Source: Membranipora membranacea (taxonomy: Eukaryota > Bryozoa > Gymnolaemata > Cheilostomatida > Membraniporidae). Taken from it: a DNA stretch of 64,000 bases. The notes beneath the pieces were generated by a model. It was not told the origin of the DNA and ran no database searches. It saw only the letters and a list, made by a program, of their open reading frames with translations. Location: contig OU612070.1 in NCBI GenBank assembly GCA_914767715.1, positions 2,375,501 through 2,439,500 on the forward strand. Reading direction: 5' to 3'. Of this stretch, positions 12,501-21,560 are shown in pieces. The position numbers and the translations under genes are program-made. Each line of letters begins with the position of its first letter. Position 1 is the first letter of the stretch.

Positions 12501-15500
12501 TATATAAAAAAAGCAAGCTATTGAAAACGGTGCATAGACTTATAGCTATAATTTTTTTTGCAGTTTCAGTCCTGAATAAATGCTTATATCTCAAACAATT
12601 TTGATTGAATTTTGAGTTTGAAAATTGCAATAGACTTGGCAGCTTCTGGTGATCATTTTGATAGTCTGTTTAGCTTCATAGCTCAAATATTATCACAAAA
12701 GCAAGCTATTGAAAACCGTGCATAGAATCAAAGCCATAATTTTTTATGCAGTTTCAGTCCTGATTAAATGTTTATTTCTCAAACAATTTTGTTGGAATTT
12801 TGAGTTTGAAAATTGCTATCAATTCAGCAGTTTCTGGTGATCATTTTAATAGTCTGTTGAGCTTTGTAGATCGAATATTATCAAAAAAGCAAGCTATTGA
12901 AAACTGTGCTTAGACTCGAAGCTATAATCTTTTTGCAGTTTCAGCCCTGTTTTAAAGTTTATTTCCTTATCAATTTCGATGGGATTTTGAGTTTAAAAAT
13001 TGCAATATATTCAGTAGCTTGTGGAGATCATTTTGATGGTCTGTTCTGCCTTATAGCTCAAGTATAACCAGGAAGTTCAGGACTTTCTTCCTTGAAATAA
13101 CTGAGGAAGCAAGTAATTGAATTTACTTGGTGAATACACTATTACCAAAGAAATAACTAATTTCATCTTGGCTTTTTTGAATGCTTTTTTGCTCATTTTG
13201 ACCCAGGCATGCACAATAAGAAACGTCATGACCTTAGACAAAATATCCACCAACATTATTGAAATGTGACCAACAGAGATAGTTGGAAGTAAACAAGTCA
13301 AGGCCGGACCTCACAAAGCTTCAAATAAAATTGAAGTTCGTAGTAGACGATATTTTGTGTAGCTAATATAATGGTCACTCCGGTGGGTCAAAAGTAAAGG
13401 GAGACCTCCTGCCCCGGCAGCATTATCCTCGTTCTTACCTTATATTAGCAGCCTGATAAAACAAGCAACAGCTAAATCCGGTAATTCAGGAAATCATAAT
13501 ACATCAATTCTGACCACGAAACATAATCTTTTGAACTTTTTAAATACAAGGTTATTGTGGTCTGCTGGTGTCAGCAATATAGCAACAGATTTCTAGATTT
13601 CTGAGAACACAGCAGTTGTAACACTCATCAAGCTAAGCACTATTTGTTCACAATGGATAAGCCAGGCCAGAGCGGATCTTCTGAACCACCAGTATGTAAC
13701 TGTGATACAATGACTATGCTTTCCTTTGCCTGCTATAGGTATTGTCCTTGCTTGTTCGGTTATAACAAGGAGGAAAGTCCTAAACTCCCTGGTTATACCT
13801 GAGCTACAACGCTGAACAGACCTTCAAAATGAGCCCCATAAGCTGCTGAGTCTATTGCAATTTTCAAACTTGAAATTCCATTAAAATTGATTAGGCAATG
13901 AACTTCAAATCAGGGTTGAAACTGCAAAAAAGTTATAGTTTTGAGTCTATGCACCGTTTTCAATAGCTTGATTTTTTGATAATATTTGCACTACAAAGCT
14001 AAACAGACTATCAAAATGATTACCAGAAGCTGCTGAGTCTATTGCAATTTTCAAACTCAAAATTCCATCAAAATTGTTTGAGATATAAGCATTTATTCAG
14101 GACTGAAACTGCGAAAAAAAATTATAGCTTTAAGTCTACACACCGTTTTCAATAGCTTGCTTTATTGATAATATTTAAGCTACGAAGCTAAATAGACTAT
14201 CAAAATGATCGACAGAAGCTGCTGAATTTATTGCAATTTTCAAACTTAAATTCCGATTGAAGCCAATTGAGTTATCAACATTTAACCAGAGCTGGGACAG
14301 GTAAATCAATGAAAGCTATGAGTAAAAATCACTGTTTCTACACCCTCCAGTGACGTCGCGTCACCATAATTAAGTGCCTCACTGCCTCAATGCTAATGCT
14401 CCATACAGTGTCCTGTCTAGGTTTATTATTAAAGGGCAACCACGGTTTCAAACAAGTTCTCATCGATTGATAGCAGATTGCAACATCTGCATCGGGTAAA
14501 AGACAAAATCTAATTCTGATGATTATTCAGTCAGAATTCTTGTGAAACAATTCATCCATCAGGTACTCAAACTCAGCTAAAATAGAATACCACAGAGCAG
14601 TTTCCTGTTCCTGTTATTATTTAGCCTGTGCTCTATCATTATTAAAGCAATGTCTTGGAACCTCCCCTAAACTGAGGTGTTACCCAGCCTAGAGTCAGCA
14701 ACTACTTTGAGTTTTGCGCCGTGTCATGCACAAAGCTGATGCTGCCTAGCACATTATTTACTACCCACTAATGCATTGCTGCGAAACCTTGGTTGCCCTT
14801 TAAGTCTATGGTATAACATGATCTTTAAACCTATTTTCAGTTTTTTGGCTGGAGAGGAGTGCATGTTTTGGACCAAATACAGCTGGTTTAGCCACAAAAA
14901 TTCAAATATCTCAAGATGTAAAGCCATAATCAACAATCGCTTCGATCAAAACCTAGACAATCTCCTGCTGTTCATCATGCTGACAACAAATTTGACTGAC
15001 ATCTTTCTGAATTTTGACTGGAAAATTTTGACCTAAATTAGTTAAAATTTGGGTTATTATCTGTTACAGTTGTGACAACCAGGATCTGTAAGCTGGTAAG
15101 ATTATTGATGGAAGTGACAGTACAAGACCAAAATGGTATAATAAATTGGAAATTTTAGTTTCTGCATTATTGGCGTCGCATGTAATGAGGGGTCAGAAAT
15201 GGACCTATTACTGTTGCAAAAATCAATTTCAAGTCTCGAAGACAGGAGGCCTAAAATCATAAAGTTTCACTAAAATGTCACTCCTCCAGTTATTGCCATG
15301 CCTCCTCTATATGGTGAAAGCATAAATTAATCAAATACCTCAAAAACAAGGCAAACAAGGGCAAATTTGCCCCAAAATATACTTTCCGAAGTCACTGCGA
15401 CTCAACGTCAAATATTTGGGAGGCTTCAACTGTGAACATAACCATTAGACATGATCTTAATCCATTATCATGTGCTGTTTTTCTGATGAAGATAATTTAG

Positions 15501-15753
15501 TACACGATTTTCTTGAACGTTGCCCTTCTGGCCGTCTAAGACATGTTAGATATTGCAGCTCATGGGGCAAAGACTGTTTTCTGAGACAAATGTGCATCAC
15601 GCTTAATGAGATTCTTTTTAAAAAAAACCAAAGTTCCATACACTAGTAGCAAGCTCTGATAATGACAAAGTATATGCATCCTTTTTTCGCAACATTCAAT
15701 GTTTGTGATAGCAATAAATCAATCAATCGATCAATCAATCGATCAATCAATCG

Positions 15754-15849
<96 letters not shown>

Positions 15850-18244
15850 CCAAAACAATATTAAAAAGTTTTAAAAAGCGATATATCACGATATAATCCC
15901 TATATATATCACGATATAAAGGATATAATCCTTAGGACCATCATGTACGTGAATAACAAAATAGCAACTGTCATATAGAGTTTGCGGACCCACCATGTTC
16001 CCGGGTTGTTCTCATGCTAGAATGTACATGGTGCCAGTCCCATTATCAACCATATGTGTATCACATAGTGAAAATTTCTCTAGATTACCCCGTGAGATCA
16101 TATCATGGGTCACATACATGATTTGAGATCACACAGCACATTCAAAATTGATGTTGCATTACAGGAACGTTAAGAGCCTACCTGAAACAGGGACGGAATC
16201 AATGTATCTAATATATCAAGAGCTGACCAAAATTAAAACTTACTATTTTTTCCTCTGTAACCTCAAATGTGACATGAGATCTCGAGCTGGTATCCCATTG
16301 ATATGTGGTGTTGTTAGCTTTGAAGAGCACCCATGTACCTTTGTGTGCCATCATCAGCTTTCCATTTACAGAGTCTCTAAAGGTTTCAACCTTAACAGAC
16401 AGGACATCGCAGTCATGACACTTATTAACCTCAAGAACGACACCGACTTATTCTAAATTGTAAGTCGCAGTATTTTATAGTCTAAGCTTTCAAGACTCTA
16501 CCCCCCTGCCAAACAGCCCCTTTGCTTCATGATCATGAGTTGGGATGAAAGGATTGTTTCTATAATAATCTATGAACAGAGGCAGCCGAAGTCAGCTTAT
16601 TGTGAGGCTAAAGTAACTGTGGAAATTAAACTAACGTCATTTTGCACCCAACCATACTAGATTATGCGCTGAGAAGGAGCTACAAGTAGTGTTTACAAAA
16701 AGCTTCAACTGACAAACCTTGACAAAGTTCATCCTTATGACATCTCCAGCCTCACACTTTGGCAAATCATCGAGGAATGTAGCAAACACTGACACAGTAA
16801 ATCTTTCTTCTTTTTCAAAGAGTTTAGCATTATGTAAGCTTATCACCATATAATGACCTGCAGAGATAAATTTTAAGTGATTTTATGCTTCATTTACTCT
16901 TTACCCATACTGACTCTCGTGATCTGACTGGGCATGTAGATCACTGATAAACCAGGCTATCATTACCACAAAGAGAATGTCGTAAGGCTAAGTATGTATC
17001 ATGCGTGACTTGAATTTGCGCATGTGCAAGAACAATGAGTTTAGTCTGGGTTCTAATTGCAATTTTGGTCTGGGGAGATAGGACACCACCTGCATAAATT
17101 GCCAGTCAACTTTAGCTAATAGTGACAATAGAAGATAACTCTTTCTAACAATTCCGCACGCATTTGTGAGTGTGCCACCAGAGCAGGTAGCCAATCAGAT
17201 GGCTTCGGAATTCCGAGGCTCAATTTTGCAGAGATCAGCTCATGCCCAGAGCTGAGCATGCGCAGAATGCTCTTTACCTTCAACAAGGATTCAATCAATG
17301 CAGCCAGCTACACGTGTTCTGAGGCTGTTAAAATCACCAACCCCTATGTGATTTCAGATAATGATCTACCTTCTTTTATTTTGATCGCTCAAACCGTACC
17401 ATTATAGCTGGTAAAAGCTTTCCCCGTAAACTAGCGTGAACTAGTCTTGCTCCTAATAACGAACTTTTAGAGTTATTGATAGCAGTACAATCAATTGAAC
17501 AAGAGTAAATCATGGAATCATTGGATTTGACTAGATTGTAGCTTTCAATGAATCAAGCTTTGAATGAGATATTTCAAAACTCGGATTCATTAATTCAATA
17601 ACGCTTTTATAGGGCCAAAACTGAAATTTCTCAAGAGACAAACATGGATCAAATCGTATAGTAGAGTCTCACAATAACACTCCCCAACCAACCAACCAAG
17701 TCTTGTCATAAGGATTTTAAATTGTAAAGTGAATTCTATCATAACTTACTAGTGCCTCTACTAGCCTTTTTCGGCTCATTGGCAAACTTGACTACACCGT
17801 AAATGTGTATCACCTTCGGTCCATCAGCAGTAACACTCTCCAAATCTGTGTAGGTGTGCTGGTAAAATAATACAATGAATATACCTATTTCTGAAGCTGA
17901 AGCTAATCATAGACAAGGCATGACATTGCCCACCATATATAGTGCTACATTCCTAGATGGGATATAAGGCATGGCTTCATATAGATGTGAAAACGTCAGT
18001 GATACATTGCTACATCATGGAAAGACACCTTTAATGTAGCCAATACGTTGGCTCTGGCAGGCTTGTGGCCAATCAGATCAAAGCCAACACTACTCTGGCT
18101 GCTTCTTTGACACAATGGAATGGCAAAGTACAGATAAAGCTGTCAGTTGCCTCACTGACATACATTGGTGCTGATTTGTACTACTGAACATACCTGGAAC
18201 TGGATGAAGGTAGGTTGTGAGTGTGCAGTTATGGAAGCATTCAT
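6801..18244 (-). CDS. POT1: Protection of telomeres 1 (POT1), about 14 exons
   Basis: POT1 binds the single-stranded telomeric overhang through two OB folds and joins shelterin through a C-terminal domain, in the nucleus. Exons on the minus strand, high to low: 18194-18244 (ATG), 17750-17858, 16718-16857, 16244-16390, 11565-11718, 10883-11070, 10680-10747, 10199-10325, about 9858 (or 9810)-10041, 9239-9541, 9056-9097 (tentative), 8720-8909, 7219-7330, 6801-6971 (TAA). Every junction is GT-AG and codon phase carries through. Summed length is about 660-677 residues, against 634 for human POT1. Diagnostic stretches are VIHIYGVVKF (OB1) and FLNLKCRLVACY followed by LQDGTIPNKTF (OB2). The ninth donor and the 42-nt eleventh exon are the weak points of the model. 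The introns carry many mobile elements. Confidence 0.9.
7687..8726. repeat. 37-bp minisatellite, about 28 units, containing repeated splice donors
   Basis: A tandem array in POT1 intron 12, with consensus unit (plus strand) CATATATAGAAACATGTCAG then ATATGCGTTCTCTTACC. Units are nearly identical, with a few variants such as AGGTGTTCTC at about 7815 and again 13 units later. On the minus (coding) strand each unit reads ATATGG|GTAAGAGAAC, a strong 5' splice-site match. The copy nearest the exon is the actual donor of exon 12. At least two units have lost the GT (near 8315 and 8645). The array has no spacers and is not a CRISPR. Confidence 0.95.
9810..11718 (-). CDS. POT1: POT1 exons 5-9: OB2
   Basis: Exon 5 (11565-11718) opens IKELREWRDRTDPDD, the counterpart of the VEALRVWASTH helix between OB1 and OB2. 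It is followed by a low-complexity linker into exon 6 (10883-11070), which ends TTLDRIESRDAFLNLKCR. Exon 7 (10680-10747) is LVACYKSDDFTIVELQDGTI. Exon 8 (10199-10325) is TFKTPSLHDLN to LTAYGKHSTLMNCFK. Exon 9 (from 10041) is LGACYVIFGVHCKVN and AELYLHEKHKK, matching the last strands of OB2. Exon 9 stays open to a TAA at 9790, so a short isoform ending just after OB2 is possible. Donors at 9857/9856 (ATG|GTATTA) or 9809/9808 (ATG|GTCCTT), both phase 1, would instead join exon 10. Confidence 0.88.
12235..14818. mobile_element. Foldback transposon with tandem repeats in its arms
   Basis: The element is 12243-14810, flanked by an exact 8-bp duplication, GTATAACA, at 12235-12242 and 14811-14818. 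It begins CATAGACTTAATAATAAACC and ends in the reverse complement of the same sequence, interrupted by the nested TTAA element. The arms are long: about 12243-13110 on the left, and from about 13740 on the right. They contain tandem units of about 181-189 bp marked by the block GCAGTTTCAGTCCTG, at 12371 (variant), 12560, 12748 and 12935 on the left and inverted at about 13916, 14097 and 14286 on the right. The centre, about 13110-13740, encodes nothing recognisable. Long arms with internal tandem repeats resemble foldback/Galileo-type elements, and an 8-bp duplication suits the P or hAT groups. Confidence 0.85.
14429..14803. mobile_element. TTAA-target MITE nested in the foldback element
   Basis: A 367-bp element at 14433-14799 is bordered by TTAA at 14429-14432 and 14800-14803. 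Its terminal inverted repeats are AGGGCAACCACGGTTTC (left) and AGGGCAACCAAGGTTTC (right, read inward), with one mismatch in 17. Removing it with one TTAA restores an uninterrupted right end of the foldback element that mirrors its left end, which shows it inserted later. TTAA targets are used by piggyBac and Kolobok transposases. The AGGG end fits a Kolobok-type derivative somewhat better; this is inference. Confidence 0.88.
15455..15849 (+). mobile_element. LINE family A 3' end with long AATC tail
   Basis: A 5'-truncated copy. Positions about 15478-15625 translate to DEDNLVHDFLERCPSGRLRH then SSWGKDCFLRQ and LNEILF, collinear with the C-terminus of the family A copy at 2.7-2.84 kb. After a short 3' untranslated stretch it ends in about 133 bp of AATC repeats (15717-15849), interrupted at the start by GATC variants. 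It lies inside POT1 intron 4, antisense to the gene. Confidence 0.85.
15717..15849. repeat. (AATC)n microsatellite
   Basis: An almost pure tetranucleotide array with three GATC substitutions at its start. It directly follows the LINE 3' end, so it appears to be an expanded retrotransposon tail rather than an independent microsatellite. Confidence 0.97.
16244..18244 (-). CDS. POT1: POT1 exons 1-4: OB1 (telomere DNA-binding fold)
   Basis: Exon 1 (18194-18244) encodes 17 residues ending TFIQFQ. Exon 2 (17750-17858) gives HTYTDLESVTADGPKVIHIY and GVVKFANEPKKASRGT, matching the start of POT1 OB1 including the near-invariant YGVVKF. Exon 3 (16718-16857) gives HYMVISLHNA, VSVFATFLDDLP and GDVIRMNFVK, corresponding to the central strands. 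Exon 4 (16244-16390) gives VETFRDSVNG to TSSRSHVTFEVTEEKI, which lines up with the TSSKYFNFTTEDHKM region of human POT1. Exon-exon phases are 0, 1, 0 and 0 and are all satisfied. Intron 2 carries MITE family M copy 2. Intron 4 (about 4.5 kb) carries the foldback element. Confidence 0.9.
16897..17278. mobile_element. MITE family M, copy 2
   Basis: The element at 16906-17269 (364 bp) has an exact 9-bp duplication, CTCTTTACC, at 16897-16905 and 17270-17278. Its ends and interior match copy 1 at 6133-6479, including the GGGCATGTAGATCACTGATA and AGCAGGTAGCCAATCAGATG blocks. It lies in POT1 intron 2. Confidence 0.88.
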
Positions 18245-18747
18245 TCCGACAATAGGCCTTATACTGTTTGACAAATGCTACAAATTAAATAATCAAACAA
18301 ACATATCAGAAAGAGCCTAACTTTAAGACCTACTTCCAAAGGCTCTTATTGACCCAAATGATCAATGATTGTGGTGTCATTTTTTGTTTATTCAAAAACC
18401 TTTTTTTAGCCCCGGAGAGGTCTCATTAACAGTACAGAAAAAGTCCAGTTCTGTATGGGCAGTAGCCAGTGTTATGAAGGAATCATAGCAGAGGGTTTGT
18501 TGGTGCAGCTCATATTGCGTGCTAAGGAATATTTTAGGTACTTAGTCCAATCCAATACTCAGGTGTTGTGAGATGTGTGGCAGGTGTCACGCACTCTACA
18601 GCATCCGTCGCCAGCGATCGTTTTCAGTGCCCATTCAAAACAGCATAAATTTTAGTAATGCTGTCAGTTTGCAGCCATCTGACTGAAAGCAACCATTCTT
18701 CCAGGGGATTTGGATGCAGCAGCAGTAGAGTAGTATTATGGCCACAA

Positions 18748-18874
18748 CATGGGCCCCTGGGAATGACATGTCTTTACTTTGCCAATGTCCAGTATCAACC
18801 ACCCAAATAACACTTTTGGGTGGTTGATACTGGACATTGGCAAAGTAAAGACATGTAAGTCCCAGGGGCCCATG
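18748..18874. repeat. 127-bp near-perfect hairpin upstream of POT1
   Basis: The left arm CATGGGCCCCTGGGA, continuing through GACATGTCTTTACTTTGCC and CAACCACCCAAA, is mirrored to CATG at 18874 around a loop of only a few bases. It lies about 500 bp upstream of the POT1 start codon, so it could be near the promoter, or it may be a very young foldback insertion. No clear target duplication was found. Confidence 0.9.
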
Positions 18875-18959
18875 GGTTTACCAAGTTTTACTCCTTCGGG
18901 TTTACATTATGATTAAGCAGTTCAAAACACAGCACAGTGCATAGTTGAAAACTCAGAGT

Positions 18960-19425
18960 TATAGAGACTATATAACTATCTTAAAAAACATACCGGGCGT
19001 TCTAATAGTATTGCCGGACTGAAAAACACTGTCTCTCACAATATCCCTAATGCCTTAGCTGACCACTTTGCCAAAGTCTACGAACGCAGAGACTTGCCAG
19101 TACCTACTTTGGATCATTCATCATACCCTACTATGGAACCGCCTAAACTGACTAAAGCAGGTATCGAGAGTTTGATAAACAAACTTGACATTCAAAAAGC
19201 ATATGGTCCCGACAACATTTCCTCCATGGTGCTTAAAATGTTTACTAATCATGTTCCTTCCTGTCTTGATTGTGTTGTTAAACTATTGTCAAAGAGCCTT
19301 GAAAAGTCTTGTCTACCTATGATTTGGAAGAAGGCTATTGTTAGTCCCATTTTTAAAGGAGGTGACAGGTCAGAAGTTAATAATTATCGACCAATCAGTC
19401 TAACATGTGTTTTATGTAAAATTTA
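18960..19425 (+). pseudogene. LINE reverse-transcriptase fragment
   Basis: Frame 19094-19426 and a short degraded lead-in encode the start of an RT domain: KAYGPDNISSMVLKM, LPMIWKKAIVSPIFKGG and NNYRPISLTCVLCKI, then a stop. This is a Jockey-superfamily fragment that lacks the catalytic block. It is closer in sequence to the GPD/NYRPISLT type of the neighbouring LINEs than to family A. Confidence 0.8.
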
Positions 19426-19850
19426 GGTACGTGTAGCCTAATATGCTCTAGGATGTGGGCTCATATTAATGACTATGGTATAGAAAAGAAAATCAACATG
19501 GATTTTGAAAGAATTGAAATACTACAAGACAGCTTGTACATGTGACTCACCGAGCTGCCGAAGCTCTCGATCGAAAATGTGACTACCACAGTGTAATGTC
19601 AATCATTGGGTTGGTGGTATCAATCATCAAACCAAGAAGTTACAGCTTTTATTCAGTAGTTTACTCCTTGGTTTACTCACTGTTATCTCTCTCTCTCTCT
19701 TCAGGTTACTCCGACGCGCCTTTGGGGAAAAGCATAAGACGGAAGTGTAGCTTTGTTTGCTCGGGTCTAGCGTTGATCAGTGTTGAATCTGTAGTAGTAG
19801 TAGTAGTATGCCATTATTGTGCATGACTCGGGTGAGTATTTCGCACAGTT
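19426..19850. other. No gene seen; short TC and AGT repeats
   Basis: Lies between two LINE pieces. It contains a TC run at about 19686-19703 and an AGT run at about 19793-19808. No coding evidence. Confidence 0.35.
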
Positions 19851-19910
19851 TAAAAGGTGCAGGTGCAATAAATATAATATGTTGTGGTGCCTTTGGTGAT
19901 AATTCTGGAA

Positions 19911-21560
19911 CTAATAACTTTTTGACATTTGAGACTTAAAAGAGTTGAGGGATTTGGCCTCGACAACACTCGGTGACAACGAATTCCAGAGGCGGATGGT
20001 ATTTGGAAAAAAAGTTGTTTGAAAAAGCTGTGTCCTCGAGTGTGGAATTAAATAACTTTGACTGTGGCCCCCATAAAGTAAAGGATGGAACGAGCAGAGA
20101 GGAAGATATATCAATCAGATTATAGTGTGTTTTGTAAAAGATTACTAAACAGATAACTGCTCTTCGCTTTTCTAGTGATTGCCATTTTAAATTATTGAGC
20201 ATAGTAGTTACACTACTATCTCGGGAAAAATCAAAAGCGAGCAGCTCTTCTCTGCACTGCCTCGATCTTGTTGATATTGCGTGTGGTGTGGGGTTTCCAC
20301 ACAGCAGCACAATACTCCAGTTGGGGGCGTACAATGGCCTTATAGCTCATTTCTTCCAGCTCAGGAGGGCAGTGAGAGAGGTTACGTTGGAGCATGTTTA
20401 ACGATCTGTTGGCTCTGGTGGTAATAATATCAACATGACTGTTCCAACACAACTTGGATGTGATAGTAACACCAAGATATTTTACATTATTCTTTAGATT
20501 TAGCTGATGGTCTCTTATTTTATACGATGCCTGCGTTTGCCTTCTTTTTAAACTTGTTCTTAGTACTTCACATTTCTTAGGGTGGAATTCCATTGACCAA
20601 TCTTGTTCCCAGTCAAGCAAGCTATTCAGGTCCCCCTGTAGAAGTTGACAATCAACCGGAGATTTAATTTCACAATATATTGTGCAATCATCAGCAAAGA
20701 GTCGTATTTGAGAACCATTTTTAACATAAGAAGGTAAATCCTTAATATACAAAAAAAACAAGGGCGGACCAAGGACGCTTCCCTGGGGAACGCCAGATGT
20801 GACCTTGGATGGATATGATGACTTGTTATCAACAACTTCCTCTTGGGTTCTACCATCCAAGAATCCCGTAATCCAGCTCATTGAGAAGTTGTCAATGCCG
20901 TAAAAACCTAACTTATACAGAAATTTCTTGTGGGACACCTTGTCAAAGGCCTTTGAAAAATCTAAAAGAAAAAGATCTGTTTGGCCTTTATCCTCGATGT
21001 TTTGAGCAAGATCTTCTATTAACATAATAAGTTGTGACTCACATGATCGACGTTGTCTAAAGCCATGCTGTGAGTCAGTCAGAACATGGTTTTTAGATAA
21101 GTGTTCCATGATCTGACTAGTAATAATGTGCTCAAGTAGTTTGCACACTACACTAGTCAGAGAAACTGGTCTATAGTTGGCAGGTAACATAACATCACCT
21201 TCCTTAAAGATTGGAGATACACGTGCATTTTTCCAGTCTTTTGGTAACACCCCCCCCCCCCCCCCCCGTTCCAAGGAAGCAGTGAATAAAACACTAAAAA
21301 CAGGGGATATTTCTACACTCAGGGTTTTCAATAGTCTATTTATGATGGTGTCTGGGCCTGGTGCTTTGTGTTCTTTAAGATTTTTCGATTAGTTTCTGGA
21401 TACCGTGCGCATTGATGTTATATGTCTCCATCTTAGGAAAATTGAACGTAGTATATCAGGCATATTATCGTTTGTATCAGTTGAGAAGACGGATGTGAAC
21501 TGATCATTCAGTATCTCCGCCTTACTTTTACTATCAGAGATTACCCTTGACCTTGACCTT
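19911..21560 (-). pseudogene. Reverse transcriptase pseudogene of LINE family B
   Basis: The main frame is 21331-20231, with the C-terminal portion in other frames down to 19911. The catalytic FADD is intact. A run of 18 C on the plus strand (21250-21267) inserts a glycine run between TASLER and VLPKDWKNARVSP without breaking the frame, because 18 is a multiple of three and the surrounding codons stay aligned. Confidence 0.85.

Larger units (their letters stand above)
11719..16243 (-). other. POT1 intron 4, filled with mobile elements
   Basis: This 4.5-kb intron holds the foldback element 12243-14810 with a nested TTAA element, then a LINE 3' end with an AATC microsatellite at 15455-15849. 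A minus-strand open stretch at 11827-11915 looks like an exon at first sight. It is not needed: exon 4 joins exon 5 in phase 0 and the joined protein lines up with human POT1 there. Confidence 0.75.

Noticed and set aside
13077-13301. Small protein gene in the centre of the foldback element
   Set aside because: No family resemblance, and it overlaps the inner end of an arm; chance open frame.
15662-15896. Protein of repeated Asn-Gln-Ser-Ile residues
   Set aside because: Simply the translation of the AATC microsatellite.
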